Origin: Ureibacillus yapensis
GTDB taxonomy: Bacteria; Bacillota; Bacilli; Bacillales_A; Planococcaceae
DNA: 64,000 nucleotides
NCBI RefSeq assembly: GCF_003515775.1
Contig: NZ_QWEI01000002.1
Location: 310,001 to 374,000, forward strand
Reading direction: 5' to 3'
The notes below the pieces were generated by a model. The model did no database searches and was not told the origin of the DNA. It saw only the letters and a list, made by a program, of their open reading frames with translations. The position numbers were made by a program, and so were the translations under genes. Below are positions 17,311 to 27,240 of the stretch, one piece after another. Each line of letters starts with the position of its first letter. Positions within the stretch are counted from its first letter, which is position 1.

Positions 17311-19884
17311 TTATAAACCACATTTTAGTTGGGCACCACAGCTGGTACATGTGTTGCATCCGCCTAATTCTTCGACTGTTCCTTGTCGGCAAACCGGGCA
17401 AGTATTTCCAACTTCCGATCCGATGGTGACATTGGTAGTTGTCAACGGTGCAATCGTGTCCACCAAGACCACCGGGTGTTTTTCGTTTATTTTTTCTTCA
17501 TTCAGTTCTTCAAATGATAATTGTTCATCATGGGAAGATTCTGCTTTTAACGTAAGCACCTGTGAATCACGGCTGCCATCCACGTAAACAGTACCGCCTT
17601 TCGCGCCTCCTTTATATAGACGCTCGTACACTTTTTGAACTTGTTCAACCGTGTAGCCTTTAGGTGCATTTACCGTTTTCGAAATCGATGAATCCACCCA
17701 GCGCTGAATCACGCATTGTACATCCGCATGCGCCTCCGGACTTAACTCCATCGAAGAGATGAACCAATGCGGCAAGTTGTTTTCATCCGCTTCCGGATGG
17801 GCTTTTAAATATTCTTGAACGATTTCTGCTTTTACTTCAATAAATTTACCCAATCGTCCAGAACGATAGTAAGTGAATGAGAAGTAAGGTTCTAGTCCTG
17901 TTGCTACTCCTACCATTGTACCAGTGGATCCAGTCGGAGCAACTGTTAGGAGGTGCGAATTGCGTATGCCGTTTTCAAGTACACCTTGGCGCACATGCTC
18001 AGGCATTTTTTGCATATATCCTGTGTTGATAAATGCTTGTCTTAGACGAGTTGTTTCTTCTTCGGTTTCGCCTTCCAGGAATGGGAAGCTGCCGCGTTCT
18101 TTGCCAAGCTCAATCGATGTTTCATAAGCGGTTACGGCAATTGTTTCGAAGATTTTGTCTACTAATTCATTTCCTTCTGTTGAACCGTATTCTTTTTCGC
18201 AATAGATTAATAGGTCCGCTAGCCCCATTACCCCAAGACCGACACGGCGTTCACCTAATGCCTGCTTACGGTTTTCTTCCAGGAAGTAAGGTGTTGCATT
18301 AATTACATTATCCTGCATACGTACACCCACACGAACCGTTTCGCGAAGAGCATCGTAATTAACCGTCTTCGATTCTTTCTCGGCAAACTGCGCTAAGTTA
18401 ACAGCTGCCAGGTTGCACACGGAAAATGGTGCAAGTGGTTGTTCACCACACGGATTTGTTGCAACAACTTTTTGGCCATAGCTTCGTGCATTGGTCATAT
18501 CGTTCGCATTGTCGATAAAGAAGATGCCTGGTTCTGCAGCATAAGTTGCACAGATATTGATTAAATTCCATAGCTCCCGCGCCTTGATGTTACGATAAGT
18601 GCGAACTTTGTATCCTAATGCTTCCCATTCGCGTACATCCCCTACCTCATGCCATTTTTCATTGTAAATGGCCATCTCTTCAGGCGAGTAGTTGGCTACA
18701 TCAGGGAAACGAAGTTCATAGTCTTCATCGTTTTCAACAGCTGCCATGAAATCTTTTGTTAACGTTACCGAGATGTTCGCACCCGTTAAAAACTCTGGGT
18801 TGTGAACAGTGTAATTTCCGCCATCTTTTAGTTTGCTTTCAGCTTCCTTGATAATGGCTTCATTGAATCCACCTAGGCCCGGAATTGCTTTATAGTTTAC
18901 AATCCCTTGGTACATTGCCTCTTCATGTTGGGTTAATGGCGTGAATTTCAGTTTTTCGTTTGCCAGACGAGCGATTAGTTCATCATCCGTATTTTCGATT
19001 AAGAACCGTAGAATTCGAGGGTTTTGCATTTTGGAAATAATGAATTCCACAATATCCGGATGCCAATCCGCCAGCATGATCATTTGAGCCCCGCGCCGTG
19101 ACCCACCTTGTTCCACAAGATGCGTCAATTTCGCAATATCATCCAGCCAAGAGACGGAACCGCTTGACTTGCCGTTGACACCGCGCGCCAATGTGTTGCG
19201 TGGTCGAAGTGTTGAACCATTTGTTCCAACCCCGCCTCCACGGCTCATGATTTCCATTACTTGTTTGCGATGGTCGCTTATTCCTTCTCGGCTATCCGGT
19301 ACAAATGGCATGACATAGCAGTTGAAAAATGTTACGTCTGTCTGGGAGCCGGCTCCATAAAGTACGCGTCCAGCAGGAATAAATTTTAATGAAACCAATT
19401 GTTCGTAAAACTTATTGAACCATTTTTGCCTATTTTCTTCCGTTTCTTCAACAGCCGCCAATCCTGTTGCATTGCGCTTTGCAATTTGCTCATAGAATAC
19501 TTCCAGAGGCTTTTCGATTACGTCCAAGGAACGAACGATTATCCCAGTTTCTTGCTCGTTTGCAGTTTCCAATACATGGCGATATTCTTCTTCAATTAAA
19601 ATTTCGGCTTTTTTCGATTCCAGATCAATCGATTGAATAAACCCTAAACCGCGGGCAGGAAATTTTGGATCTTCTTTAATTGTTAATACAACAAAATCTC
19701 CAGGTTTTAACGTTTTCTTTTCGGTATCCTTGAACGAATATCGGTCAATCATGACCAATCTTGAGACACCTTTGTGCGTGATATGCATCTCCGGTGTGAT
19801 TGGATGCACTTGAGGAAATTTCTCGATGTCTTTATTTAATTGCTCTACGAGGATGGTTGTTTTCGTTTCTTTTGCCAATACCAT
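17311..19884 (-). CDS. nrdJ: Adenosylcobalamin-dependent class II ribonucleotide reductase
   Basis: Makes deoxyribonucleotides using coenzyme B12 to generate the thiyl radical, so works with or without oxygen. The 857-residue protein shows the N-terminal cysteine in VTFFNCYVMPFVPDSREG, GGGVGTNGSTLRPRNT, the radical-site NPCGEQPLAPFSVCNLAAVNL (about residue 475), GVMGLADLLIYCEKEYGS and TVAPTGSTGTMVGVATGLEPYFS. The C-terminus carries two CXXC-type pairs (CPVCRQG, CTSCGAQLKCGL), a zinc/redox tail. No cobalamin gene is nearby. A predicted NrdR box overlaps its promoter. Confidence 0.95.
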   Translation of the reverse strand: MVLAKETKTTILVEQLNKDIEKFPQVHPITPEMHITHKGVSRLVMIDRYSFKDTEKKTLKPGDFVVLTIKEDPKFPARGLGFIQSIDLESKKAEILIEEEYRHVLETANEQETGIIVRSLDVIEKPLEVFYEQIAKRNATGLAAVEETEENRQKWFNKFYEQLVSLKFIPAGRVLYGAGSQTDVTFFNCYVMPFVPDSREGISDHRKQVMEIMSRGGGVGTNGSTLRPRNTLARGVNGKSSGSVSWLDDIAKLTHLVEQGGSRRGAQMIMLADWHPDIVEFIISKMQNPRILRFLIENTDDELIARLANEKLKFTPLTQHEEAMYQGIVNYKAIPGLGGFNEAIIKEAESKLKDGGNYTVHNPEFLTGANISVTLTKDFMAAVENDEDYELRFPDVANYSPEEMAIYNEKWHEVGDVREWEALGYKVRTYRNIKARELWNLINICATYAAEPGIFFIDNANDMTNARSYGQKVVATNPCGEQPLAPFSVCNLAAVNLAQFAEKESKTVNYDALRETVRVGVRMQDNVINATPYFLEENRKQALGERRVGLGVMGLADLLIYCEKEYGSTEGNELVDKIFETIAVTAYETSIELGKERGSFPFLEGETEEETTRLRQAFINTGYMQKMPEHVRQGVLENGIRNSHLLTVAPTGSTGTMVGVATGLEPYFSFTYYRSGRLGKFIEVKAEIVQEYLKAHPEADENNLPHWFISSMELSPEAHADVQCVIQRWVDSSISKTVNAPKGYTVEQVQKVYERLYKGGAKGGTVYVDGSRDSQVLTLKAESSHDEQLSFEELNEEKINEKHPVVLVDTIAPLTTTNVTIGSEVGNTCPVCRQGTVEELGGCNTCTSCGAQLKCGL

Positions 19885-19915
19885 CTGCCAGCCTCCCTTA
19901 ATTAATAATACATCT

Positions 19916-19944
19916 AGTATAATCTAGACCTCTAGTTGACACAA
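19916..19944 (-). promoter_or_regulatory. Putative promoter of nrdJ
   Basis: Minus strand TTGTGT (-35, 19939-19944), 17 bp, TATACT (-10, 19916-19921), about 32 bp upstream of the nrdJ start. The -35 lies inside the NrdR-like palindrome. Confidence 0.55.
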
Positions 19945-19954
19945 CATATTGTGC
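19939..19954. promoter_or_regulatory. NrdR-type operator upstream of nrdJ
   Basis: The 16-bp near-palindrome ACACAACATATTGTGC matches the known NrdR box pattern (acaCwAtATaTwGtgt). NrdR is the ATP/dATP-sensing repressor of ribonucleotide reductase genes. Overlap with the -35 is a repressing geometry. Only one clear box is visible; NrdR often uses two. Confidence 0.7.
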
Positions 19955-20120
19955 CCGAGGAAAAGATTTAATACTAGATGTAGACAAAAAATATACTAGA
20001 AAAGATTACCTTATAAAAAATATCATTTCAAGGGGTTGATTTTTTTGAAACTAGCGAAAAACCTTTAAATTAGAGACTTAGGGCATTCAAAAAAAATTTT
20101 CGAATAAGAAACATACGTTC

Positions 20121-20954
20121 CTATTTCCTGAAGTTCCACTCATCATTTAAATATTTTGTTTCTTCGATTTTTTTCACATAGTTGCGCTGCTCTTCCGTTA
20201 ACTCATAAGGAACCAATTCAATGTCCAACGCTTCTTCAAATCCTTTTTTAAACGAATCTACACATTGATCAATGGATATGTCCTTATCGGTTAATTGGCG
20301 AATGGCTACGGCCTTTTCAGGAAGCTTTTTGCGCATTTTTTCTTTCACTTCCGGGGAAGAAAATTTGAAAACGGATAATAGTTTTTCTTCATCCAAATCA
20401 AGCAAGATGGCACCGTGCTGTAAAATTACGCCTTTTTGGCGCGTCTGTGCACTTCCGGCCACTTTCTTTCCTTCCACAACCAGCTCGTACCAGCTTGGAG
20501 CATCAAAGCAAACGGCACTTTTTGGCTTCTTTAAATCTTCTCTTTGCTGTTCAGTATCCGGAACACTGAAATAAGCATCCAAGCCGAGATTTTTAAATCC
20601 GAGCAATAATCCCTCGCTAATGACCCGGTAAGCTTCCGTGACGCTAGCAGGCATGTCAGGGTACTGTTCTGTTACGATGACGCTGTATGTCAGCTCATGT
20701 TCATGCAAAACAGCTCGTCCGCCTGTTGGGCGCCTTACAAAGCCTAAATTCTGAGCGTTCAGCGCTTCAAAATCTATATCTCGGTGGGCTCTCTGGAAAT
20801 AGCCGATTGAGAGGGTAGCCGGATTCCATTCATAGAATCGAATAACAGGCGGGATTTCGCCTGTACTATGTAAATCAAGCAATGCTTCATCCAAAGCCAT
20901 ATTATAAGAAGGACTGCATGGCCCTGAATTGATAAAATACCATTTCGCTTTCAT
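20121..20954 (-). CDS. lipM: Octanoyl-[ACP]:protein octanoyltransferase LipM
   Basis: Transfers octanoate from acyl carrier protein to GcvH, the first step of Bacillus lipoic acid assembly. The 277-residue protein of the BPL/LplA fold has [21 protein letters not shown], the catalytic cysteine in [17 protein letters not shown] and [18 protein letters not shown], nearly identical to B. subtilis LipM. The ATG at 20952-20954 is used because AGGAG touches the earlier in-frame ATG. The glycine cleavage genes, whose H protein needs lipoate, lie just downstream on the map. Confidence 0.95.
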   Translation of the reverse strand: MKAKWYFINSGPCSPSYNMALDEALLDLHSTGEIPPVIRFYEWNPATLSIGYFQRAHRDIDFEALNAQNLGFVRRPTGGRAVLHEHELTYSVIVTEQYPDMPASVTEAYRVISEGLLLGFKNLGLDAYFSVPDTEQQREDLKKPKSAVCFDAPSWYELVVEGKKVAGSAQTRQKGVILQHGAILLDLDEEKLLSVFKFSSPEVKEKMRKKLPEKAVAIRQLTDKDISIDQCVDSFKKGFEEALDIELVPYELTEEQRNYVKKIEETKYLNDEWNFRK

Positions 20955-21071
20955 CTCATTCATCTCCTAGGACAACTTCTAAACACTAAATATCATTTTA
21001 TCAAACGGATTGGACTAACGCCACTTTCTCTTTTATAATGGAAAGGGTAGAAAGAAAGGAGAAAAACTGTA

Positions 21072-21458
21072 GTGGCTGGAGTACTTTATACAATTGCGAT
21101 TATACTGGGCATTATCATTATCTATGTTCTAGTAAATACACTGCGACTGAAAAAAGCAGTGACAAACTTAACTCAAGATCAATTCATCCAAGGTTATCGA
21201 AAAGCCCAACTGATTGATGTACGGGAAGTAAAAGAATTTGAAGCTGGACATATTTTAGGGGCACGAAACATCCCTTCAACACAGCTTCGACAACGTTACA
21301 AAGAAATCCGTCCAGATTTGCCAGTATACTTATACTGCCAAAATTCAGGACGCAGCGCACGTGCTGCATTGTTCCTTAAGAAAAAAGGATACGACCATGT
21401 CTATCAATTACAGGGTGGATTCAAAACCTGGACTGGAAAAGTTAAAACAAAAGCATAA
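21072..21458 (+). CDS. yqhL: Membrane-anchored rhodanese-like protein (YqhL)
   Basis: One N-terminal membrane helix (VLYTIAIILGIIIIYVLVNTL) followed by a cytoplasmic rhodanese domain of about 95 residues: LIDVREVKEFEAGHILGARNIP and the active loop VYLYCQNSGRSARAA, with the catalytic cysteine present. It could act in sulfur transfer, but no substrate is implied. GTG start with AAAGGAG ten bases upstream. It is adjacent to lipM as in B. subtilis, here divergently transcribed. Confidence 0.92.
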   Translation: MAGVLYTIAIILGIIIIYVLVNTLRLKKAVTNLTQDQFIQGYRKAQLIDVREVKEFEAGHILGARNIPSTQLRQRYKEIRPDLPVYLYCQNSGRSARAALFLKKKGYDHVYQLQGGFKTWTGKVKTKA

Positions 21459-21500
21459 CAAAATATAAATTATTATGTTCTAATTTATTTGTTCTTTAAA

Positions 21501-21534
21501 AAAGGGGACTTCTCAAAGTTGAGAGGTCCCCTTT
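21501..21534 (-). terminator. Terminator after gcvPB (possibly bidirectional)
   Basis: Stem AAAGGGGAC...CTCAA/TTGAG...GTCCCCTTT; the long T-run (TTTTTT) is on the minus strand, a shorter CTTTC on the plus strand, so it mainly serves the gcv operon and may also end yqhL. Confidence 0.82.
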
Positions 21535-21550
21535 CAATTGAATCGCAAGG

Positions 21551-23014
21551 CTACGCTTTTGTATAACGAAGCACAGGCGTACGAGCTGCACGCGTTTCAT
21601 CCAGACGGCCTATAACCGTTGTATGAGGTGCCTCTTGCACAAGTGAAGGGTTTTCCTCCGCTTCCCTTGCGATTTGAATCATTGCATCGCAGAATGCGTC
21701 CAATGTTTCTTTTGATTCTGTTTCAGTAGGCTCGATCATCATTCCCTCTTCCACATTTAATGGGAAGTAGATTGTTGGTGGATGATATCCAAAGTCAAGT
21801 AAGCGTTTTGCCATATCCAACGTTCGAACGCCCTGTTTCTTTTGGCGACGGCCGGATAGAACAAATTCATGCTTACAATGACGGTTATATGGAAGATCAA
21901 AGTATGGCTCGAGTCTTCTCATCATATAGTTAGCGTTCAGTACCGCATATTCCGTTACAGCTTTTAGGCCGTCTGGACCCATTGTTCGAATATACGTGTA
22001 TGCACGAACGTTGATTCCAAAGTTGCCGTAGTATGGTTTCACACGGCCGATGGATTGTGGACGATTATAATCGAAGTGGAATGTGCCATCTTCCTTTTTC
22101 ACCAGCACCGGTTTTGGCAAGTAAGGAATTAAATCCGCTTTCACGCCCACTGGACCTGAACCTGGTCCACCCCCGCCATGAGGACCCGTGAACGTTTTAT
22201 GTAGATTTAAATGGACACAGTCAAAGCCCATATCCCCTGGTCGCGCTTTACTCATTACCGCGTTCAAGTTTGCACCGTCGTAATATACTTTACCGCCGAC
22301 GCCATGGATAATTTCGGCCATTTCCAGAATATTTTCTTCGAATAAACCTAATGTATTCGGGTTTGTCAACATCAACGCTGCTGTATCTTCACCAACAACG
22401 CGGCGTAAATCTTCCAGATCCACTAACCCATCTTCATTGGATTTGACAGTAATCGTATCAAAACCAGCTACCGCTGCAGAAGCAGGGTTCGTTCCATGCG
22501 CTGAATCGGGAACGATCACTTTATTGCGATGCCCTTCGCCATTTGCTTCATGGAATGCACGAATCATCATCAAGGCTGTCCATTCTCCATGAGCTCCAGC
22601 AGCAGGCTGCAATGTCACTTCATCCATTCCTGTAATTTCCACTAGAGAAGTTTGCAGGTCATAAAGCAATTCCATTGCACCTTGTACAGTGGATTCGTCT
22701 TGCAATGGATGGATATTGGCAAATCCAGAAAAACGGGCAACATTTTCATTAATTTTTGGATTATATTTCATCGTGCAAGAACCAAGTGGATAGAAACCGG
22801 AATCCACCCCATGGTTGCGTCGCGATAGCGCTGTATAATGACGCATAATATCCAATTCAGCCACTTCAGGCAATTCAGCTGCTTCTTGTCGCACATAGCC
22901 TTCCGGCAATAATTCCGTTAAATCAAAATCGGGAACATCCAATTCCGGCAGGTTATATCCTACTCGGCCCTCTTTTGATAATTCAAATATGAGTGATTGG
23001 TTTTCGTTATGCAT
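21551..23014 (-). CDS. gcvPB: Glycine dehydrogenase (decarboxylating) subunit 2
   Basis: C-terminal half of the P protein, which decarboxylates glycine onto the lipoyl arm of GcvH. The 487-residue PLP enzyme has the lysine-bearing [19 protein letters not shown], the [13 protein letters not shown] substrate segment and [19 protein letters not shown]. The ATG (23012-23014) lies inside the end of gcvPA, giving an 8-base overlap, with GGGGG 6 bases upstream. The open frame extends 7 codons further but lacks a site. The gcvP gene is split in two, as in Bacillus. Confidence 0.96.
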   Translation of the reverse strand: MHNENQSLIFELSKEGRVGYNLPELDVPDFDLTELLPEGYVRQEAAELPEVAELDIMRHYTALSRRNHGVDSGFYPLGSCTMKYNPKINENVARFSGFANIHPLQDESTVQGAMELLYDLQTSLVEITGMDEVTLQPAAGAHGEWTALMMIRAFHEANGEGHRNKVIVPDSAHGTNPASAAVAGFDTITVKSNEDGLVDLEDLRRVVGEDTAALMLTNPNTLGLFEENILEMAEIIHGVGGKVYYDGANLNAVMSKARPGDMGFDCVHLNLHKTFTGPHGGGGPGSGPVGVKADLIPYLPKPVLVKKEDGTFHFDYNRPQSIGRVKPYYGNFGINVRAYTYIRTMGPDGLKAVTEYAVLNANYMMRRLEPYFDLPYNRHCKHEFVLSGRRQKKQGVRTLDMAKRLLDFGYHPPTIYFPLNVEEGMMIEPTETESKETLDAFCDAMIQIAREAEENPSLVQEAPHTTVIGRLDETRAARTPVLRYTKA

Positions 23015-24353
23015 TGTAAACCCCCATTTTCTCAACTAGTGAGTCAATCTCTTCTTTTGTACGCAACTCTGTGACAGCAATTAATGCATGGTTTTCCAGT
23101 TCAGGATAAACGCGGCCCAAATCAAAGCCACCGATGATTCCATCCTGCAATAATTGCTTGTTAAGTTCTGTTACGGAACCATTTGTTTTCACGACGATTT
23201 CGTTAAAGTGCGCCCCTTGGAATGCTACTTCAAAACCGGCTGCTTCAAAAGCATTTTTGGCATATCGCGTTTTGGCGATATTTTGCTTCGCCATTTCTTG
23301 AACACCTTGTTTGCCAAGTGCTGTCATTGCTACAGATGCAGCAAGAGCCAATAATGCTTGGTTGGAACAAATGTTGGACGTAGCTTTTTCACGTCGAATA
23401 TGCTGTTCACGTGCTTGAAGAGTTAAAACATAGCCTCTTTTTCCTTCTGAATCGACTGTTTCCCCAACTAAACGTCCAGGCACTTTACGCATTAACTTTG
23501 ATGTTGTCGCAAAATAGCCGCAGTATGGGCCGCCAAAGCTTTCCGGAATACCGAAAACTTGCGCATCCCCTACTGTAATATCAGCCCCAAGTTTCCCTGG
23601 AGGCGTTAAGATTCCCAGTGAAAGAGGATTTGCCGATACAACAAATAATCCTTTCGCTTCATGCGTCAATTCGCCGATTGTTTGAAGATCTTCAATTTGT
23701 CCAAAGAAATTAGGGTATTGTACCATGACCGCAGCAGTGTTTTCGTTCAAAAGGCCTTTTAGCGCATCCAAATCAGTAATGCCGTTTTTCGCAGGAATTG
23801 TTACGATATCGATTGATTGTCCAGCCGCATATGTGGCAACAACATCACGATATTCCGGATGAATCGCTTCAGATACTAAAATTGTTTTTCTGCGAGTGTG
23901 GCTTGCAGCAAGCATACCTGCTTCCGCCAATGAAGTACCGCCATCATACATGGAGGAGTTTGCCAAATCCATGCCAGTCAGCTCGGCAATCATTGTCTGG
24001 AATTCAAAAATGGCTTGCAATTCACCTTGCGAGATTTCAGGCTGGTACGGCGTGTAAGCTGTGTAAAACTCCGAACGGGAAATCACATGATCAACAATTA
24101 CCGGTTTATAGTGGTTATAGATCCCTGCTCCCAAAAAGGATACATTCGAATCCGTATCTTCGTTTTTAGCTGCCAACTGCTTTAATTCTTTTAATAGTGC
24201 AAATTCAGATTTTGCTTCTTTTATATTATATAGCCCTTGGAATCTCACACTTTCTGGAATATCCGAAAATAACTCTTCTACACTTTCAACGCCAATCGTT
24301 GCAAGCATCTCTTTTTGATCTTGCTCCGTCATAGGAAGATAACGATGTTTCAT
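23007..24353 (-). CDS. gcvPA: Glycine dehydrogenase (decarboxylating) subunit 1
   Basis: N-terminal half of the glycine cleavage P protein, forming an alpha2-beta2 tetramer with GcvPB. The 448-residue protein starts [16 protein letters not shown] and shows [59 protein letters not shown] and [22 protein letters not shown]. It has no PLP lysine, as expected for this subunit. Second gene of the gcvT-gcvPA-gcvPB operon, 24 bp after gcvT. Confidence 0.96.
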   Translation of the reverse strand: MKHRYLPMTEQDQKEMLATIGVESVEELFSDIPESVRFQGLYNIKEAKSEFALLKELKQLAAKNEDTDSNVSFLGAGIYNHYKPVIVDHVISRSEFYTAYTPYQPEISQGELQAIFEFQTMIAELTGMDLANSSMYDGGTSLAEAGMLAASHTRRKTILVSEAIHPEYRDVVATYAAGQSIDIVTIPAKNGITDLDALKGLLNENTAAVMVQYPNFFGQIEDLQTIGELTHEAKGLFVVSANPLSLGILTPPGKLGADITVGDAQVFGIPESFGGPYCGYFATTSKLMRKVPGRLVGETVDSEGKRGYVLTLQAREQHIRREKATSNICSNQALLALAASVAMTALGKQGVQEMAKQNIAKTRYAKNAFEAAGFEVAFQGAHFNEIVVKTNGSVTELNKQLLQDGIIGGFDLGRVYPELENHALIAVTELRTKEEIDSLVEKMGVYNA

Positions 24354-24377
24354 TTACTTAAAACCTACTTTCGCGAA

Positions 24378-25481
24378 TTATTTTGAACGTTTATAAAAAG
24401 GTGTTGCACATGTAACAGCCTTTGAACGTTTATTTCGAATTTCTATTTCCACTTCATTATCCAATTGGGCGAAATTCGAATCGATTAAAGCCAACCCGAT
24501 ATTTCGTTTTGTTAGAGGCGACTGCGTACCGGATGTTACTTCTCCGATTTCAATTCCATCTTTGTAGACTTTATAGCCATGTCGAGGAATCCCTTTATCC
24601 ACCATTTCGATTCCAATGACTTTTCTTGGAACCCCATTTTCCTTTTGGGAAGCCAATGCACTTTTTCCGATAAAATCGCTTGATTTCTGCAATTTAACCG
24701 CAAATCCAATACCGGCTTCAAGCGGCGAGATCTCTTTTGAAAGCTCTTGCCCATAAAGCGGCAGGCAAGCTTCAAAACGCAATGTATCACGTGCGCCAAG
24801 ACCAGCTGGTACGACTCCTTTTTCTTTGCCTGCTTCCAGGATTGCAGACCAAACATTGATAATGGCCTGTGGTTCACCATAAAATTCAAATCCATCTTCC
24901 CCTGTATAGCCGGTACGAGATAAAAGTACTTTATTCCCCGCCACGGATACATTGTCGATAAATTTAAAATATTTTAAAGATTTTAAGTCCACGTCAGTCA
25001 ATGTTTGCAGTACTTCCTCAGCTAGTGGGCCTTGTAGTGCAATTTGAGCATATTCATCTGATTGGTTAACAATAGTCACATCACCTGAGACATGTCCTTT
25101 CATCCACTCGTAATCTTTTTCAATATTTGCTGCATTCACGCAAAGTAAATATTGTTGTTCTCCAAGTCGATAAACAAGCAAATCATCCACAACTCCGCCA
25201 TTTTCATAACACATGGCGTTATATTGGGCGCTGCCGATTTCAATTTTTGAAATATCATTTGACAAAAGATACTGCAGATAACTTAAAGCATCTGTACCTT
25301 CCACCAAAATTTCTCCCATGTGGGAAACATCAAAAAGACCTGCACGATGACGGACTGCATCATGTTCTTCTTTTATTGAAGAAAATTGTACGGGTAGTTC
25401 CCATCCACCAAAATCGATTGTTTTGCCTCCGTATTTTGCATATTCATCAAATAACGGCGTTCTTTTTAGTTCAGTTCCCAA
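24378..25481 (-). CDS. gcvT: Aminomethyltransferase (glycine cleavage T protein)
   Basis: Releases ammonia from the aminomethyl-lipoyl group and makes 5,10-methylene-THF. The 367-residue protein has [35 protein letters not shown], the folate-binding [16 protein letters not shown] and [21 protein letters not shown], and the C-terminal barrel [23 protein letters not shown] start with GGGGG eight bases upstream. First gene of the operon, under the tandem glycine riboswitch. GcvH is not in the window. Confidence 0.96.
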   Translation of the reverse strand: MGTELKRTPLFDEYAKYGGKTIDFGGWELPVQFSSIKEEHDAVRHRAGLFDVSHMGEILVEGTDALSYLQYLLSNDISKIEIGSAQYNAMCYENGGVVDDLLVYRLGEQQYLLCVNAANIEKDYEWMKGHVSGDVTIVNQSDEYAQIALQGPLAEEVLQTLTDVDLKSLKYFKFIDNVSVAGNKVLLSRTGYTGEDGFEFYGEPQAIINVWSAILEAGKEKGVVPAGLGARDTLRFEACLPLYGQELSKEISPLEAGIGFAVKLQKSSDFIGKSALASQKENGVPRKVIGIEMVDKGIPRHGYKVYKDGIEIGEVTSGTQSPLTKRNIGLALIDSNFAQLDNEVEIEIRNKRSKAVTCATPFYKRSK

Positions 25482-25515
25482 GGCTCAATCCCCCTAACAG
25501 TTTTTTAGGCCTAAC

Positions 25516-25945
25516 ATAAAAAAGGACAGACGAATCCTCTATGAAATATGAGGAATCCCTGTCCTTGCACCTGAAAGTTACACCAAATCATCTTTTTTGT
25601 GAAGTAGAAAAAATTTGGCTTTCCCCTTTGGTGGCTGTTTGTTTTAATCCAATTCGCCTTGATGAATCTAAGCGTAGATCTGCCATTTGCTTGAATCTGC
25701 ACGCTGCAGATTAGCAAATCTACCGCACAAGCGACGATTCGGCTAACTTTTTTCAGCTTCAAAAAAAGCGTCACCCAAATCAAGGCTAGCTTCATTTGGG
25801 GCAAACCCCGAAACAAAGCTAAAACAACAGCGCTCTCCAGAGTTGCGTCCTGTACGAGTCTTTTTGCCTGAGAGATTCATAGTTGCTGCTACTTGCTCCT
25901 TCGGCGACGCTTTAAACGTTCTCTCCCCGCACAATCATCCGCGTC
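25516..25945 (-). promoter_or_regulatory. Tandem glycine riboswitch with a greatly extended P2 arm in aptamer 2
   Basis: Minus-strand RNA leader of gcvT. Aptamer 1 (about 25832-25928) shows GGGGAGAGA, CGCCGAAGGAGCAAGU, GAAUCUCUCAGGC and CUCUGGAGAG. Aptamer 2 shows CACCAAAGGGGAAAGC (25618-25633), GUAACUUUCAGGUGCAAGGACAGGG, then a terminator GGACAG.../...GUCUGUCC with UUUUUU (25518-25523). In B. subtilis the hairpin between CUCUGGAGAG and CACCAAAGG is about 20 nt; here it spans 25634-25831, about 198 nt, with nested pairing. Glycine binding should prevent termination and switch gcv on (known for this family). Confidence 0.9.
25634..25831. repeat. Structured insertion forming the enlarged P2 arm
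   Basis: Nested complementary arms: GCTGTT(T)GTTTTA with TAAAACAACAGC at the ends, GCCTTGAT (25656-25663) with ATCAAGGC (25779-25786), and an inner hairpin 25674-25723 built on GTAGAT/ATCTAC, TTGCT/AGCAA and AATCTGCA/TGCAGATT. It shares three short sequence modules with the intergenic region at 34978-35078. Confidence 0.65.
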
Positions 25946-25983
25946 AATATCAACCATATTAATGTACTGATTTGATTCTCTTG

Positions 25984-26013
25984 GCTATATCCTAACATTG
26001 AACGCTATGTAAA
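25984..26013 (-). promoter_or_regulatory. Putative promoter of the gcv operon
   Basis: Minus strand TTTACA (26008-26013), 18 bp, TATAGC (25984-25989), about 40 bp upstream of the first riboswitch aptamer. Confidence 0.4.
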
Positions 26014-26070
26014 GGCAATATTTTTTTAAAAATAGTTCAGAGGCGAACATTTCTTTATTCAATATAAAAA

Positions 26071-26583
26071 TCATTCGCCTTTTAGTCGATTTACCTGAAA
26101 ACCAATGTACTCTACGATTTGACGGATTGTTCGGCCAGCCGTTAAGACTCTAATATGACCGGCCGACCGATAGAATTTCTTCCGGGAGTAATAGAGCTGT
26201 TCCAGCTCCTTTTTTGTAGAACGTTGAACAATTGGCCGGTTTTTATCATTTTTGATACGTACATATATGTCTTCGAAGTTCGCATCCAAAAAAAACACCA
26301 ATCCGGACCTTCGCATAATTTTACGATTTTCTTCGTTTAATGCGACTCCTCCACCCGTAGCAATTATACAAGCCTCATTGCGAAAATTTTGCAAAAACTC
26401 CGTCTCCAAAGCTCTGAAATGGGCCTCTCCGTATTTCTCGAATATTTCGGGTATCGTCATCCCTTGTTGTCTAACGATTTCATGATCCATGTCGTAATAC
26501 GGCATTCTAAGAAAATAACTTAATCTCCGTCCGATAGCGCTTTTACCACATCCCATGAAGCCTACTAAGTATATTTTTCGCAT
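26071..26583 (-). CDS. aroK: Shikimate kinase
   Basis: Phosphorylates shikimate at O3 with ATP. The 170-residue P-loop kinase has Walker A VGFMGCGKSAIGRRLSYFL at its start, the shikimate-binding DMDHEIVRQQGMTIPEIFEKYGEAHFR, TGGGVAL and the lid NDKNRPIVQRSTKKELEQLYYSRKKFYRSA. The ATG at 26581-26583 follows GAAGGTGAT; the open frame extends a little further. It is the last gene behind comGG, separated by about 35 bp, so it may be read through from the comG operon. Confidence 0.94.
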   Translation of the reverse strand: MRKIYLVGFMGCGKSAIGRRLSYFLRMPYYDMDHEIVRQQGMTIPEIFEKYGEAHFRALETEFLQNFRNEACIIATGGGVALNEENRKIMRRSGLVFFLDANFEDIYVRIKNDKNRPIVQRSTKKELEQLYYSRKKFYRSAGHIRVLTAGRTIRQIVEYIGFQVNRLKGE

Positions 26584-26618
26584 GCTATCACCTTCTTGAC
26601 TTTCCAAAAATCTCCCTA

Positions 26619-26807
26619 CTATTTACTGCCAATTTCCTCTAGTAAGTTTATCGTAGCACGAACATTGGCGAATTCCAATGAATTATACAATTTTATTTGC
26701 GATTCATATGATAAATAATAGAAGGAGATAAAAGAAGTTGCGAGAAAAAGTAACATGATAGCTGCTGCAAAGGATCCGCCTCTTTCATTCCTGACTTTTT
26801 TGAACAA
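26619..26807 (-). CDS. comGG: ComGG-position competence pseudopilus protein, short
   Basis: Last comG gene by position. About 62 residues: a basic start (FKKVRNERGGSF), one hydrophobic helix (AAAIMLLFLATSFISFYYL) and a short tail, half the length of B. subtilis ComGG. The TTG start is chosen for the AAAGGAG about 10 bases upstream and the overlap with the comGF end; the open frame begins 15 codons earlier but inside comGF without a site. It lacks a prepilin peptidase site, as expected for ComGG. Low sequence conservation makes this call mainly positional. Confidence 0.65.
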   Translation of the reverse strand: MFKKVRNERGGSFAAAIMLLFLATSFISFYYLSYESQIKLYNSLEFANVRATINLLEEIGSK

Positions 26808-27240
26808 AAAATTTCCGCTCCTTTTTAATGCCGTTTTGAAAAGTCGCTTCAATTGAAATAAACTGATTGTCCCACTTGAAGAATACCGATTTTATCCCTA
26901 TTAATAATGGAACATTGCCATCATTCTTTTTGAGCCGAAGAACATCCCCACTTTGATTAATGGTATAGATGGTTTGTATTGGGTAGTAGATATCGATTGA
27001 TGTTGAGTCGCTGGACAAACTGACATTTTCTACTTCAACAAAATATTGCTGCATATCCTGGATAAAGAGCTCCCAAGCTGCCCCTTCATTCGTTAAAAAT
27101 GTTGCATTCATTTGTTGAATCCATGCCAGAACCAAAAGGACAATCTGTGAAAGCATAATAAATACAACGAAGTTAAATAACGCCTCCAGCAATGTGTAGC
27201 CTTTGCCATTTAAATGTTTGTTTCGTTTCGAGTAATGCAT
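26785..27240 (-). CDS. comGF: Competence pseudopilin-like protein ComGF
   Basis: Minor component of the competence pseudopilus. The 151-residue protein has a prepilin-like N-terminus KGYTLLEALFNFVVFIMLSQIVLLVL and a ComGF-domain tail (QDMQQYFVEVENVSLSSDSTSIDIYY...KSVFFKWDNQFISIEATFQNG). It overlaps comGE by 31 bases and comGG by about 23, the compact arrangement of the B. subtilis comG operon. Confidence 0.88.
   Translation of the reverse strand: MHYSKRNKHLNGKGYTLLEALFNFVVFIMLSQIVLLVLAWIQQMNATFLTNEGAAWELFIQDMQQYFVEVENVSLSSDSTSIDIYYPIQTIYTINQSGDVLRLKKNDGNVPLLIGIKSVFFKWDNQFISIEATFQNGIKKERKFFVQKSQE

Larger units (their letters stand above)
19909..19982. repeat. 12-bp perfect inverted repeat flanking the nrdJ promoter
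   Basis: TACATCTAGTAT (19909-19920) and ATACTAGATGTA (19971-19982) are exact reverse complements 50 bp apart; a third partial copy ATACTAGA lies at 19993-20000, 22 bp after the second. The NrdR-like box sits between them. Confidence 0.6.

Noticed and set aside
25511-25934. Two minus-strand open frames (101 and 63 codons) upstream of gcvT
   Set aside because: They run through the conserved cores of the glycine riboswitch and have no ribosome sites; the region is an RNA leader.
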